From contig JAHQWK010000023.1 of assembly GCA_029856145.1 (NCBI GenBank), positions 47,999 to 111,998 on the forward strand: 64,000 nucleotides of DNA. Direction: 5' to 3'. The position numbers were made by a program, and so were the translations under genes. Of this stretch, positions 38,397-47,058 are shown piece by piece (position 1 is the stretch's first letter; every line of letters begins with the position of its first letter). The DNA is from Promethearchaeia archaeon. GTDB lineage: Archaea > Asgardarchaeota > Lokiarchaeia > Sigyniarchaeales > SOKP01. The notes beneath the pieces were generated by a model that worked only from the letters and a program-made list of their open reading frames with translations, had not been told where the DNA came from and did no database searches.

Positions 38397-39785
38397 TTAG
38401 ACTTTATGAAAATAGTAGCGATCAAATGTCAAATCTACTTTATTAGTTGCATCATCTATAAAGAATTGAACTTTTATTTCTTGGTTTGGATAAGCAACTG
38501 GAACATAGAATTTCAATTCATCAAAGTTTTCAAGGGTTAGTGGTAAAGTTATTGGCTTAGGTTCAATTGGGTCTTCAAGTTTTAAAAATAAAATACCATT
38601 AGTAAGCGTGATTTCCATTGTTTGAATCTCTTTATATGTCTTATATTTCCCAGTCAGTAATTTCAATTTTTTATGAACATTCAAAAATGGAGCAGCTTCA
38701 TTGATATCTTTATTTAAGAGAATTCCAAGGACCTTACGAGCAATAGCACCAATTACTCCCGATGCATCACAATTTGCCCCTACAATAACCCCCATTTTCT
38801 GTTCGGGAATAATTGCTAAAAAGGCTGTTGAAGTTGCTATATTTCCGCCATGTTGTACTAGTCTATGGCTAAGAAAGTCTTTTTCAGTTATCCAACCAAA
38901 ACAATACCAAGCATCTTTAGCACCATAAGGTGTCTTTATATAAGGCTTCCACATTTCTTCTATTGACGATTTTTGCAGAATCTCTGAATCATTAAATTTT
39001 CCACCATTAATCAGCATAATAATGTAATTTTGCATTTCTTTAACTGAGCTTAATAAACCTCCAGGTGCATAGACAAACTTATCAAATGGATGATTTGAGG
39101 GTTTAAAAGGATTTTTTTCTTCAGAAGGAAGATACCCCGTTAAGACATCTTCATCTTTCTCAAATTCTTTCTTTAAATATATGGATCTATTCATCTTAAG
39201 AGGTTTTAAGATATTTTTCCCAATGTATTCATTAAATTCCATACCTGTTAGTTTTTCAATGATTAAACCTGCACATGTAAACATATCATTATTATAGAAA
39301 AAGTTTTTATCAGGTTTGTCAAATACTTCTGAAATTGCACTATTCATATGAAGTAGAAAGTCGTTCACACTACTCATAGGAATAATAGTATCAATTGAAC
39401 CTAACTGTCTCGCTATTGCTATAACATTTCCATCTAATTCAGGAATGCCTGAGGAATGAGATAACATATGACAAATTTTTATTGGATTTGAGTCATCTCC
39501 TAATTTTAAGTTTAAATATTTATTTACTGGGTCTTGAAGATTGATTTTTCCCTGCTCGACTAGCTGCATTATAGCAATTGTGGTAAATGATTTTGATATT
39601 GACCCAACCCCAAATAATGTGTCCTCTGTGAATGGAAGATTTTTTTCTAGATTTCTTGCTCCAAATCCTTTAGCATAAAATGGTTTTTCATCTTTGACAA
39701 TTCCAATCGCGAATCCCGGAATTTTAAATTCCCTCATTAATTCTATTATTTCTTTCTCAAGCATTTCAATTTGGGTTTCGTTCAT
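38397..39785 (-). CDS. Serine beta-lactamase-like hydrolase (class C/EstB type)
   Basis: A penicillin-binding-protein-fold esterase or peptidase. The catalytic SxxK is VGSISKSFT near residue 65, the YxN is FFYNNDMF near 165, and the third motif is QHGG near 310. Residues 380-462 form a C-terminal beta domain common in archaeal members. I prefer the ATG at 39785 (MNETQIEMLEKEI) because AAGTGAG precedes it; the longer TTG start at 39854 would add a hydrophobic segment (YVFIVLISCVFFL) that could serve as a signal anchor, so export is not excluded. Confidence 0.85.
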   Translation of the reverse strand: MNETQIEMLEKEIIELMREFKIPGFAIGIVKDEKPFYAKGFGARNLEKNLPFTEDTLFGVGSISKSFTTIAIMQLVEQGKINLQDPVNKYLNLKLGDDSNPIKICHMLSHSSGIPELDGNVIAIARQLGSIDTIIPMSSVNDFLLHMNSAISEVFDKPDKNFFYNNDMFTCAGLIIEKLTGMEFNEYIGKNILKPLKMNRSIYLKKEFEKDEDVLTGYLPSEEKNPFKPSNHPFDKFVYAPGGLLSSVKEMQNYIIMLINGGKFNDSEILQKSSIEEMWKPYIKTPYGAKDAWYCFGWITEKDFLSHRLVQHGGNIATSTAFLAIIPEQKMGVIVGANCDASGVIGAIARKVLGILLNKDINEAAPFLNVHKKLKLLTGKYKTYKEIQTMEITLTNGILFLKLEDPIEPKPITLPLTLENFDELKFYVPVAYPNQEIKVQFFIDDATNKVDLTFDRYYFHKV

Positions 39786-39911
39786 TATTCTCACTTTTAG
39801 AAAAAAAACACATGATATTAAGACTATAAAAACATATTTAACATTTTCCTTCAATAGGGAAAAAAAAATTTATTAAAACAAAAGCTTCAATTATTAATAT
39901 CTTATTTAATA

Positions 39912-40610
39912 TTATTCCAAAGCTTTTTTAATTGCTGCTCTTGCTAGTATTCTAGTAGAATCTAAAGTAGGTAAAGGACAATCATTTGGGTCAACAAGTA
40001 GAGGTAGCTCTGTGCATCCAAGAACAACAGCGTCGCATTTATTCTTAGCTAGTTTTTGAATAATTTTATTAAATTCTTTTCTAGATTCTTCTGTAAAAAC
40101 CCCATTCACTAATTCTTCAAAAATAACCTTATCAACTTTTTCTTGATCAGAAGCAATTGGAATCTCACACGTTATTCCAAATTTCTTAAGAGCATCAGGA
40201 TAAACGGGAGAATTCATAAGATATTTTGTGCCCAATATTCCTAAATATTTATATTTTTTTTGTTTCGCCTCCCCGCCTACAACTTCAGCAATATGAAGCC
40301 ATGGAATAGGTGATTTAGATATCATCAAATTATAGGCTTGGTGTATTGTATTATCTGGACAAATTGCAAATTCTGCTCCTGCTTTTGCTACAATTTGTGC
40401 TGATTTAAGCATTAATTCCGCTACTCCTTCCCAATTTCCATTCCATATATGCTGCATATAATCAGAAAGAGGTGGTGTGTGCATTGTTATTTCAGGATGC
40501 CTATATTTAAATAGTTTTTCCTGGGCTTCTATACAAATTGTTTTATAACAAAGAGCAGCTCCTTCTGCACTGCAACCAACAATTCCAATATGTTTTACCA
40601 AATTAAACAC
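39912..40610 (-). CDS. Aspartate/glutamate racemase family protein
   Basis: A 232-residue two-domain racemase-fold protein. The two expected catalytic cysteines are seen in FAICPDNTIHQA near residue 95 and VVLGCTELPLLVDP near 200, each in one pseudo-symmetric half. The N-terminus KHIGIVGCSAEGAALCYKTI and the domain-linking ILGTKYLMNSPVYPDAL are also family-like. The CPDNTIH form differs from the CNTxH of standard aspartate racemases, so the substrate may differ. It is a single gene with its own upstream region. Confidence 0.85.
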   Translation of the reverse strand: MFNLVKHIGIVGCSAEGAALCYKTICIEAQEKLFKYRHPEITMHTPPLSDYMQHIWNGNWEGVAELMLKSAQIVAKAGAEFAICPDNTIHQAYNLMISKSPIPWLHIAEVVGGEAKQKKYKYLGILGTKYLMNSPVYPDALKKFGITCEIPIASDQEKVDKVIFEELVNGVFTEESRKEFNKIIQKLAKNKCDAVVLGCTELPLLVDPNDCPLPTLDSTRILARAAIKKALE

Positions 40611-40767
40611 CTTTTTAATTTAACTATTAGATTTCTACTAAATTTAATTTTAATATATTTTAATGATATTTTGAAATATTTAAGTTTTTTATTTGAATTT
40701 ATAATTTAAATTAAAAAAAGAACTTAAAGACTTTTTGTAATTTTCACAGTATATAAGAATTCTAATT

Positions 40768-41955
40768 CTATACGTATTCTATTGTAGCGGGAGGTTTAGG
40801 TGTAACATCATAATAAATAAACCTAGTTCCAGGGATTTGAAGTAATTTTTTAGATAATTCATTTAGTAAATTTATCGGTAAGTTAGTAACAGTCGCGGTT
40901 CTTGCGTCCTTACTATTAACTGATCTAATTACAATATCATATTGACCTTCTTCTTTACCCTTCAATTCATATAATAATCTTGCGTATCCTTTTATTTGAG
41001 AAGCTTTTTTAGTAAGTATTTCATAATCCCATTCTCCTTTTTCACATAAAGGCATTTCATATATTCTCTTCCCTTCCACTAACCCAGTAACTTTTTTATC
41101 AAGGATATTTTCACTTATAGCAGCAAATATTTGAAATGGTTCTTGTTCTCCATCATTATTTATAATCATAGTTTTTCCATATTTTTCTTTATAATAATCT
41201 TCAACAGAAGATTCAATGAAGTCATGGACATTCTTTTCAAAAACAAGGTTTTCTTCAGTGACCGGTCCGATAATTCTAGCTGAAAGCGCAGGACCTGGAA
41301 ACGCTTTTCTATAAATAAGATCGTGTGGCATATTGAAATATTCAAGGATTTGACGTACTTCATGTTTTGTAAGGCTGGCAACTGGTTGAATTGTTGCCTC
41401 AACATCGTATTCAATTTCAACATTATGTTGGCTTTTTACGAATCCTTCAATGTGGTTCTCCATTAGCACTTTTTCCTCCTCAAGGCTCATAGTTTCCTTC
41501 AAGTCAGTGATCTTAACTCCAAAGCTTTCCTCAATATCAGGAAGTATAGTTCCATCTGCGAGTAAATCGCAATTTTCTTCCCGAATTACTTTACTTATAA
41601 TTTCTGAATAAGCTGCTTTAAAGAGTTTTCTTTTTTCTTCAGCGTTCCCTTCACCATAGATTTTTGGAAGAAACTCATTCCTAATATCTATTACTCTCAG
41701 ATCAGGAAAGAATTTTTTTATATAATCTCGTTCTTCCACTCCCTTGATAATCCTCATGAGGCCATGGTCAATAAACACAGGAATCGTATTGATTTTCGCT
41801 TCTTTTAGTAAAAGATATGTGGTAGAACTATCAATACCTCCAGATAGAGCACAAAAAACCTTCTTACCCCTTGCATGTTTTAGCAAGAATTGGATTGCTG
41901 CTTTAGCAAACTTTTTAGGTTCTTTAGGTGGGTTTATTAATCTATGATTTAACAT
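40768..41955 (-). CDS. guaAB: GMP synthase, ATP-pyrophosphatase subunit
   Basis: Activates XMP with ATP and aminates it to GMP. Archaea split GMP synthase, and this 395-residue chain has only the synthetase part: the PP-loop VFCALSGGIDSSTTYLLL near residue 35, VFIDHGLMR, the AFPGPALSARIIGPV dimerisation-domain motif (FPGPGL in most enzymes) and the terminal RFIYYDVTPKPPATIEYV. It is longer than the ~310 residues usual for archaeal GuaAb owing to insertions in the C-terminal half. The glutaminase subunit is not nearby. Confidence 0.92.
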   Translation of the reverse strand: MLNHRLINPPKEPKKFAKAAIQFLLKHARGKKVFCALSGGIDSSTTYLLLKEAKINTIPVFIDHGLMRIIKGVEERDYIKKFFPDLRVIDIRNEFLPKIYGEGNAEEKRKLFKAAYSEIISKVIREENCDLLADGTILPDIEESFGVKITDLKETMSLEEEKVLMENHIEGFVKSQHNVEIEYDVEATIQPVASLTKHEVRQILEYFNMPHDLIYRKAFPGPALSARIIGPVTEENLVFEKNVHDFIESSVEDYYKEKYGKTMIINNDGEQEPFQIFAAISENILDKKVTGLVEGKRIYEMPLCEKGEWDYEILTKKASQIKGYARLLYELKGKEEGQYDIVIRSVNSKDARTATVTNLPINLLNELSKKLLQIPGTRFIYYDVTPKPPATIEYV

Positions 41956-42044
41956 AGAATAGGTAAATTCAATTCCTAAATTAAGTGTAGTTATTAAGTG
42001 GTTATGATTTATGATTTATTCACATATTTCTAAATGAATTTACT

Positions 42045-42056
42045 TTTTATAAGGCA
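42045..42056 (+). promoter_or_regulatory. Possible TATA box of the pirin gene
   Basis: TTTTTATAAGG lies about 25-30 bp before the GTG at 42079 and 35-45 bp before the ATG at 42091, the expected archaeal TATA spacing for a leaderless or very short-leader mRNA. Confidence 0.35.
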
Positions 42057-42090
42057 AAGAAATAATTGCATGATTTGAGTGTTAAATGGT

Positions 42091-42951
42091 ATGGACAAAA
42101 TTAGAAAAATTAAAGTAACATTAAATAGTAGACCTACATTTGAAGGGGCTGGGGTACGATTAAAACGAGCCTTTGGATATTCCGATTCATCCTTAGATCC
42201 ATTTTTACTTCTTGATGATTTTCATTCAGGTGATCCTAGAGATTACATGGCAGGATTTCCCTGGCATCCTCACCGTGGTATAGAAACGATTACATATATG
42301 CTACATGGTAAAGTTAAACACGGTGATAGTTTAGGTAATGGTGGAGTTATTGAAGCTGGTGATGTCCAGTGGATGACTGCTGGATCTGGTATTATTCATC
42401 AAGAAATGCCTAAAAGAGATAAAAATGATACATTACTCTGGGGATTCCAACTTTGGGCAAATCTTCCTGCTTCACATAAAATGATGGATCCGAGATATCG
42501 AGATATAAAAAAGTCTCAAATTCCAGAAGTGTATTTGAACGATGATAAAGTTAGAATTAAGATAATTTCTGGTGAATTAAATGAGGTTAAAGGCCCTGTG
42601 CAAGACATTATCACTGACCCTGAATATTTAGATATCATAATAGGTCCACAATCGGAATTAGTTCATCCTATAAGAGAAGGGTATAATGTTATTGCGTACA
42701 CAATTGAAGGTGAGGGATATTTCGATGATGATAAAAGAGAACTAGTAAAAAAAGAAACATTAGTAATCTACCGAGAGGGAGATGAAATAAAAGTTACTAC
42801 AGAAAAAGAAAAAGTTCGCTTCTTATTAGTATCTGGGAAACCATTAAAAGAATCTGTTGCTTGGCGTGGACCGATTGTAATGAACACAGATGAAGAATTG
42901 AGAATAGCTTTCGAAGAATTTCAAAACGGTACATTCATTAAGCATCAATAA
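42091..42951 (+). CDS. Pirin-family cupin protein
   Basis: A bicupin of the pirin family, 286 residues from the ATG at 42091 (MDKIRKIKVTL); the track's GTG at 42079 adds four residues. The N-terminal cupin has the metal-binding histidines in WHPHRGIETITYMLHGKVKHGD and the Glu/His region GDVQWMTAGSGIIHQEMP. The C-terminal cupin has GPQSELVHPIREGYNV and the usual SGKPLKESVAWRGPIVMNT close to the end. Bacterial and eukaryotic pirins act as quercetinase-like dioxygenases or regulatory cofactors; the role here is not known. It is monocistronic. Confidence 0.93.
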   Translation: MDKIRKIKVTLNSRPTFEGAGVRLKRAFGYSDSSLDPFLLLDDFHSGDPRDYMAGFPWHPHRGIETITYMLHGKVKHGDSLGNGGVIEAGDVQWMTAGSGIIHQEMPKRDKNDTLLWGFQLWANLPASHKMMDPRYRDIKKSQIPEVYLNDDKVRIKIISGELNEVKGPVQDIITDPEYLDIIIGPQSELVHPIREGYNVIAYTIEGEGYFDDDKRELVKKETLVIYREGDEIKVTTEKEKVRFLLVSGKPLKESVAWRGPIVMNTDEELRIAFEEFQNGTFIKHQ

Positions 42952-43050
42952 GAACCAAAAAATAGAATAAATTGACTACTTTTATTATTTGCATAATTTT
43001 AAATGATTGGATTATTATCAATTATTTAAAATTACTTACGTGAAAAACTT

Positions 43051-43320
43051 TTGGAAGAAGAAATCTCTTCAGAACTTAGAGAAAAAATTCATAAGAATGT
43101 GGATAAAATATTTGATAAATGGTTTGATAAAGCTTCGAAAGGTGAATCTATAGAAGGAATAGTTAAAAGTCTCATGGTTGAAAAGGTAATGAACGTTCTC
43201 GGAGCAATGATAAAGAGAACTGTTGTAAAAAAAGTAGCCAAAAAAGCGGTAAAGAAAGCAGTTGATAAATATTGGGAGAAAAATCGAGATAGTATTTTGG
43301 AAAAAATTAAAAATTTATAA
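43051..43320 (+). CDS. Small basic amphipathic protein of unknown function
   Basis: An 89-residue, mostly helical protein starting at TTG. The N-terminal half is acidic (EEEISSELREKIHKNVDKIF), while residues 45-80 are strongly basic and amphipathic with a KKVAKKAVKKAVDKYW stretch preceded by a hydrophobic MNVLGAMI segment. It could bind membranes or nucleic acid. The codon pattern and the lone position between two real genes make it plausible, but no family is recognised. Confidence 0.55.
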   Translation: MEEEISSELREKIHKNVDKIFDKWFDKASKGESIEGIVKSLMVEKVMNVLGAMIKRTVVKKVAKKAVKKAVDKYWEKNRDSILEKIKNL

Positions 43321-43400
43321 GTTTTTTATTCTTTTTTTAAGAGAATCTCTCTATTATATTGATTTATAATTCAAAATTTAATTAATTTAATAGGTTTATT

Positions 43401-44261
43401 ATGATCTCTAGAAATAATTTTAAGATTTTTGATGCACATCTTCATACTTATGGAATCTTTCTTAGTCCTCATGAAGATATAATAAGTTATATGGATCATC
43501 ACAATGTAGAAAAAGCGATAATAACAACGATAAATAGAGCTAAATTTCACAATAAGCAAAAAGAATATGCTTCTAATATGGATGATCGAGATGATCTTAG
43601 CAAATATTTAGATGATTTTAAGAATATAATACCAAAAGGACAATTGTCTCATAAAGATGTAATAGATATCACAAATAAAGCACCAGACAGGTTTTATAAG
43701 TTTTTCTGGTTCAACCCAAAATTAAATCCTGAAGAAGAGGAAAATAATTATAAAATATTGGAAGATCACTTTAAAAAAAGCTTTATAGGAGTTAAAATAC
43801 ATGGTAGTTTTAATTTTTTTAAATTTCCTAAAGACATTTTAAAGTTAGCTGCATTTATGCAAGATTTTGATAAGAAAATCATACTTTTCATCCATTCACA
43901 TCCAAAAACTAAATTCTATGATGGTTCTGAGCCACAAGATATTGCAAAGTTAGCAAGAAAATTCCCAGATTTAAGAATTATTGTTGGACATGCAGCATAT
44001 TGTATGGAATATGCTGTGGGTGTAGGATTATTATTGAAGAAGTTTGATAATATATACTTTGAAACAAGTTGTTCTGTTTCTTTAGGTATATATAATCTTA
44101 TTAAAACATTAGGTCATAAAAGATTATTATTTGGCTCTGACTCACCAACAACTTCAACTTTACCAATTGAAATTGAAAAAATAATATCACTTCCAAGAAC
44201 CTCAAATGAAGTAAAACAGGATATTTTTTATAATAATGTATCAAACCTACTGAAGTCATAA
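43401..44261 (+). CDS. Amidohydrolase-2 family TIM-barrel metallohydrolase
   Basis: A 286-residue metal-dependent hydrolase or decarboxylase. The metal ligands are seen as FDAHLHTYG at the N-terminus, IHSHP near residue 170, VGHAAY near 198 and FGSDSPTT near 250, the order of the amidohydrolase-2 (ACMSD-like) group. Substrate unknown. A strong hairpin 50 bp after the stop may end the transcript. Confidence 0.87.
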   Translation: MISRNNFKIFDAHLHTYGIFLSPHEDIISYMDHHNVEKAIITTINRAKFHNKQKEYASNMDDRDDLSKYLDDFKNIIPKGQLSHKDVIDITNKAPDRFYKFFWFNPKLNPEEEENNYKILEDHFKKSFIGVKIHGSFNFFKFPKDILKLAAFMQDFDKKIILFIHSHPKTKFYDGSEPQDIAKLARKFPDLRIIVGHAAYCMEYAVGVGLLLKKFDNIYFETSCSVSLGIYNLIKTLGHKRLLFGSDSPTTSTLPIEIEKIISLPRTSNEVKQDIFYNNVSNLLKS

Positions 44262-44310
44262 ACTCATTATTGATAAAGCACTAATTAAACATTAAGATTT
44301 AGTTTTACAA

Positions 44311-44334
44311 GAATTTTTAATTTCTTAAAAATTC
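44311..44334 (+). terminator. Hairpin after the amidohydrolase gene
   Basis: GAATTTTTAA / TTAAAAATTC is a perfect 10-bp inverted repeat with a 4-nt loop, 50 bp past the stop. It is a plausible terminator or RNA-stability element, though no long U-run follows. Confidence 0.4.
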
Positions 44335-44537
44335 CTTAAATTTTGACAGAGCTTATAAGTTTATCATTTTTGTAAATCTTGAATTTATTAATGTGATAAT
44401 TTGTTATTTGCTTATTATTAAATTGTGAGATATTTAATCATATTTCCTTTTTTTATTTTCAATTTAATAATAAATCAATTAAAAGACAAATCCTATCTTT
44501 TTTTAATTATAAATTATAAAAATATAAAGATGATTAA

Positions 44538-45110
44538 GTGAGTTATTTAAGGGACAATAAAGTCTGGGAGGAAGAAGATAATATAAATTGGGATGTTGTA
44601 AAAATTTCGAAAGTTGACGACAAAATTATTCAAAGATTAATAATGAATCTAACTTTAGATACGTCTGATTTATCACAGAACTTTTTTATATCTTTTGAAA
44701 GCCTTTTGAAACTAGGAAAGAAGATAGAACCAGTTCTCGATTCTTTTATTCAAGAAACATCTGAAATTCATAATTTTAAAGTTGATATTTTCAACTTTAT
44801 TTTCGATTTTATAAAAAATAACACTCTCAAGTATGTCTTGGTACCTCAATTATATCATCCTGATTTTATTACAAGAGCTAGAACGATATTAAGACTTGAA
44901 TTAGCAGGTGATATGAATTATCTTAACTTTATACTACCCCTATTAAATGATCCTGACGATTCTGTTCGTTGGGCAGTAATCCGATTTTTAAACACACATT
45001 TACATCTCATAAATAATCCTTTAGTTTATAAGGAATTAAAGAGTCATATTGAGAAAGAATTAAATCCTGTAATTAAAGAGAAAATGATAGAATTATTAAA
45101 AAAAAAGTGA
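44538..45110 (+). CDS. HEAT-repeat-like protein
   Basis: A 190-residue helical protein beginning at GTG. Residues ~115-165 contain two HEAT-type units (HPDFITRARTILRLELAG, DDSVRWAVIRFLNTH); the N-terminal half is helical without a recognised family (ISFESLLKLGKKIEPVL). It probably acts as an adaptor. It stands just upstream of the small GTPase but a 416-bp gap separates them, so co-transcription is unlikely. Confidence 0.7.
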   Translation: MSYLRDNKVWEEEDNINWDVVKISKVDDKIIQRLIMNLTLDTSDLSQNFFISFESLLKLGKKIEPVLDSFIQETSEIHNFKVDIFNFIFDFIKNNTLKYVLVPQLYHPDFITRARTILRLELAGDMNYLNFILPLLNDPDDSVRWAVIRFLNTHLHLINNPLVYKELKSHIEKELNPVIKEKMIELLKKK

Positions 45111-45126
45111 AAAGGACTTTTCCTTT
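45111..45126 (+). terminator. Hairpin directly after the HEAT gene
   Basis: AAAGGA-cttt-TCCTTT starts at the base after the TGA stop. It is short (6 bp) but well placed for termination. Confidence 0.35.
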
Positions 45127-45526
45127 AATTCTATATTTTCAATCATGCAAGTTGTTTATAGATTTAATAATAAACCTCGTCAGCATAGAAAAGACTTAAA
45201 ATTATATCTTGGTCCTTCATTTAATTTTTTCATAGAGGTGATGCTTTATTCTAATCCCAATAAAAAAAATACTATAGAGTTTTAAGTTTTAGTTTTTCGA
45301 AAAAAAAGGTTTGACATATTTAAAAGTAAAAATCACTTCAGTTTTTGAGTTTCATATAATGTATGTGCTTAAAACTAAAACAAAAAAATTTCAAATTATA
45401 TTTAAAAAGGTTGGAATTCATTAAAGTAATAATATAAGAGGTATAATAATATAAATACTAAAATTGATTTATTTACCTAATTACTCAAGGTTTAATTAAT
45501 AATTAAAGAAAAAGCGTGTTAAGACT
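45127..45526. other. 400-bp intergenic region upstream of the small GTPase
   Basis: AT-rich sequence without a convincing ORF. TTTAAAA-type elements near 45318 and 45402 could be TATA boxes for the GTPase operon. I see no clear RNA gene. Confidence 0.4.
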
Positions 45527-46060
45527 ATGTGTGCGAATTATCATTATACATATAAGATTTTGCTTTTAGGTGATGCTAGTGTCGGAAAAACATCATTTAC
45601 AAAAAGATATTGTTATAATATATTTAATCCAAGCGAGAGATTAACTATCGGTGTTGATTTTCACGTTAAAACAATCGAATTAAATGAAAAGCGAATTAAA
45701 TTACAATTATGGGATGTTGGAGGAGAAGAACGTTTTCGGTTTTTATTACCCACATACTGTTTAGGCGCAAATGCAGCATTTTTACTTTATGATATTACTA
45801 GACCCTCTACTTTAGATAATATTTCAGAATGGATCACGATTGTTAGGCAAAAAGGTGGACAAATTCCAATTATGCTCGTTGGGTCAAAATTAGACCTTGA
45901 AAAATCTCAACGACAGGTTCAAAGAGAATATGGAATACAAATTGCTGAAAAAAATGATATGGCCAGTTTTGCCGAAATTTCAGCTAAAGAGAATGCCAAC
46001 GTGGATGATGCTTTTAAAGTTCTTACTGAACTCACATTAGAAAAAACAGGTAATAGGTGA
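45527..46060 (+). CDS. Ras/Rab-like small GTPase with altered G3 and G4 motifs
   Basis: A 177-residue eukaryote-like small GTPase. G1 is GDASVGKTSFTKRY, G2 lies in the TIGVDFHVKTIEL region, G3 is WDVGGEERFRF, and G5 is EISAKEN. Two positions differ from Ras/Rab: G3 reads DVGGE instead of DTAGQ, so the catalytic Gln is Glu and the motif leans toward Arf/G-alpha (DVGGQ), and G4 reads GSKLDLE where NKxD is expected. Residues around YDITRPSTLDNISEWI are Rab-like. There is no C-terminal prenylation cysteine. The next gene, a TrmB-like protein, starts 4 nt after its stop, so they form an operon. Confidence 0.93.
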   Translation: MCANYHYTYKILLLGDASVGKTSFTKRYCYNIFNPSERLTIGVDFHVKTIELNEKRIKLQLWDVGGEERFRFLLPTYCLGANAAFLLYDITRPSTLDNISEWITIVRQKGGQIPIMLVGSKLDLEKSQRQVQREYGIQIAEKNDMASFAEISAKENANVDDAFKVLTELTLEKTGNR

Positions 46061-46064
46061 TGTA

Positions 46065-47027
46065 ATGGAAGAAACCGAATTTTTACCCCTTAGCCAATTA
46101 TTCGATTCAATTGGCATCATAGAAAAAGGTATTGAAAGAATATACCATTACCTCCTATTGAACAAAAGAATAGATAATTTAAAAGAGGTGTGTGATCAAT
46201 TTAATCTCTCATTAAAAAGAGGTTATAAAATCTGTTCAGTATTAAGTGATCTAGGTCTTGTACAGATTTATGATAGACCTATGAAAATCCACATTGCTAA
46301 TCCAATAATGACATTATGGCAAAATATCATACATAAACGAATCGAAGATCTTCAAAATGAATTCCAAGAGAAAAGAGATAAGTGTGAATCTGCTCTTGAT
46401 GGTTTTATTAAAAAATTTAGAATGGATGAAGAAGTAATTCAAGAACCTGTTGAATTTATTAACTATAATGTCAAAAATTTTGATGAATCATATCATTCCT
46501 TCTTGGCTCAAAGTGAAAGTAAAATTGCGATAGGCATTAGATATGAGAATCCTTTGATTGATTTGATACATAAATATGGTTATAATAAGGTTCCGAGTGA
46601 AATAAGCGAATCTATAAAAACAGGAATGAATAGAATTAAAGAGAATCTGAAAAATATCACTATTCAAGTTATTTTTCATTCCGATGTTGTTAAAGACCTT
46701 ATAAATAGACGGGAATTTGAACTACTCACAAATCATATTGAACATTTCAATTTGGAGTTTAAAAATATATTAATTCATGTAACAGATGAAAACTTTAGTA
46801 ACTTTAGTCTAACTGATAATGAGCTAATTCAACCTAGCTTTGATCCTGCATTTGAGCTTATAGGAGTATATATCTCAAGAAACAGAAGTATATATCAAAT
46901 CTTCGATGAAAAATTTATTCAAATTTTTAAAAATGGTATCCCAATTAAGCAATTTTTAAAAGATAAAGAAGAAATCAAAATAGATTCTCTTTCAGAGACT
47001 CAACAATTTGTTTTATGTATACTGTGA
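46065..47027 (+). CDS. TrmB-like transcriptional regulator paired with a small GTPase
   Basis: A 320-residue protein starting 4 nt after the GTPase stop. Residues ~15-75 look like a winged helix (IIEKGIERIYHYLLLNKRID, VCDQFNLSLKRGYKICSVLSDLGLVQIYDRP), then a coiled-coil linker (RIEDLQNEFQEKRDKCESALDGF), then an alpha/beta domain resembling the C-terminal part of TrmB/phospholipase D-like regulators (IQVIFHSDVVKDLINRREFE, FDPAFELIGVYISRNRSIYQIF). The order wHTH-coiled coil-effector fits TrmB-type sugar or stress regulators. The family call rests on architecture, not on a clear signature. Confidence 0.65.
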   Translation: MEETEFLPLSQLFDSIGIIEKGIERIYHYLLLNKRIDNLKEVCDQFNLSLKRGYKICSVLSDLGLVQIYDRPMKIHIANPIMTLWQNIIHKRIEDLQNEFQEKRDKCESALDGFIKKFRMDEEVIQEPVEFINYNVKNFDESYHSFLAQSESKIAIGIRYENPLIDLIHKYGYNKVPSEISESIKTGMNRIKENLKNITIQVIFHSDVVKDLINRREFELLTNHIEHFNLEFKNILIHVTDENFSNFSLTDNELIQPSFDPAFELIGVYISRNRSIYQIFDEKFIQIFKNGIPIKQFLKDKEEIKIDSLSETQQFVLCIL

Positions 47028-47058
47028 TTCACAAGAAATAAAAAATTAAAAATTATAA

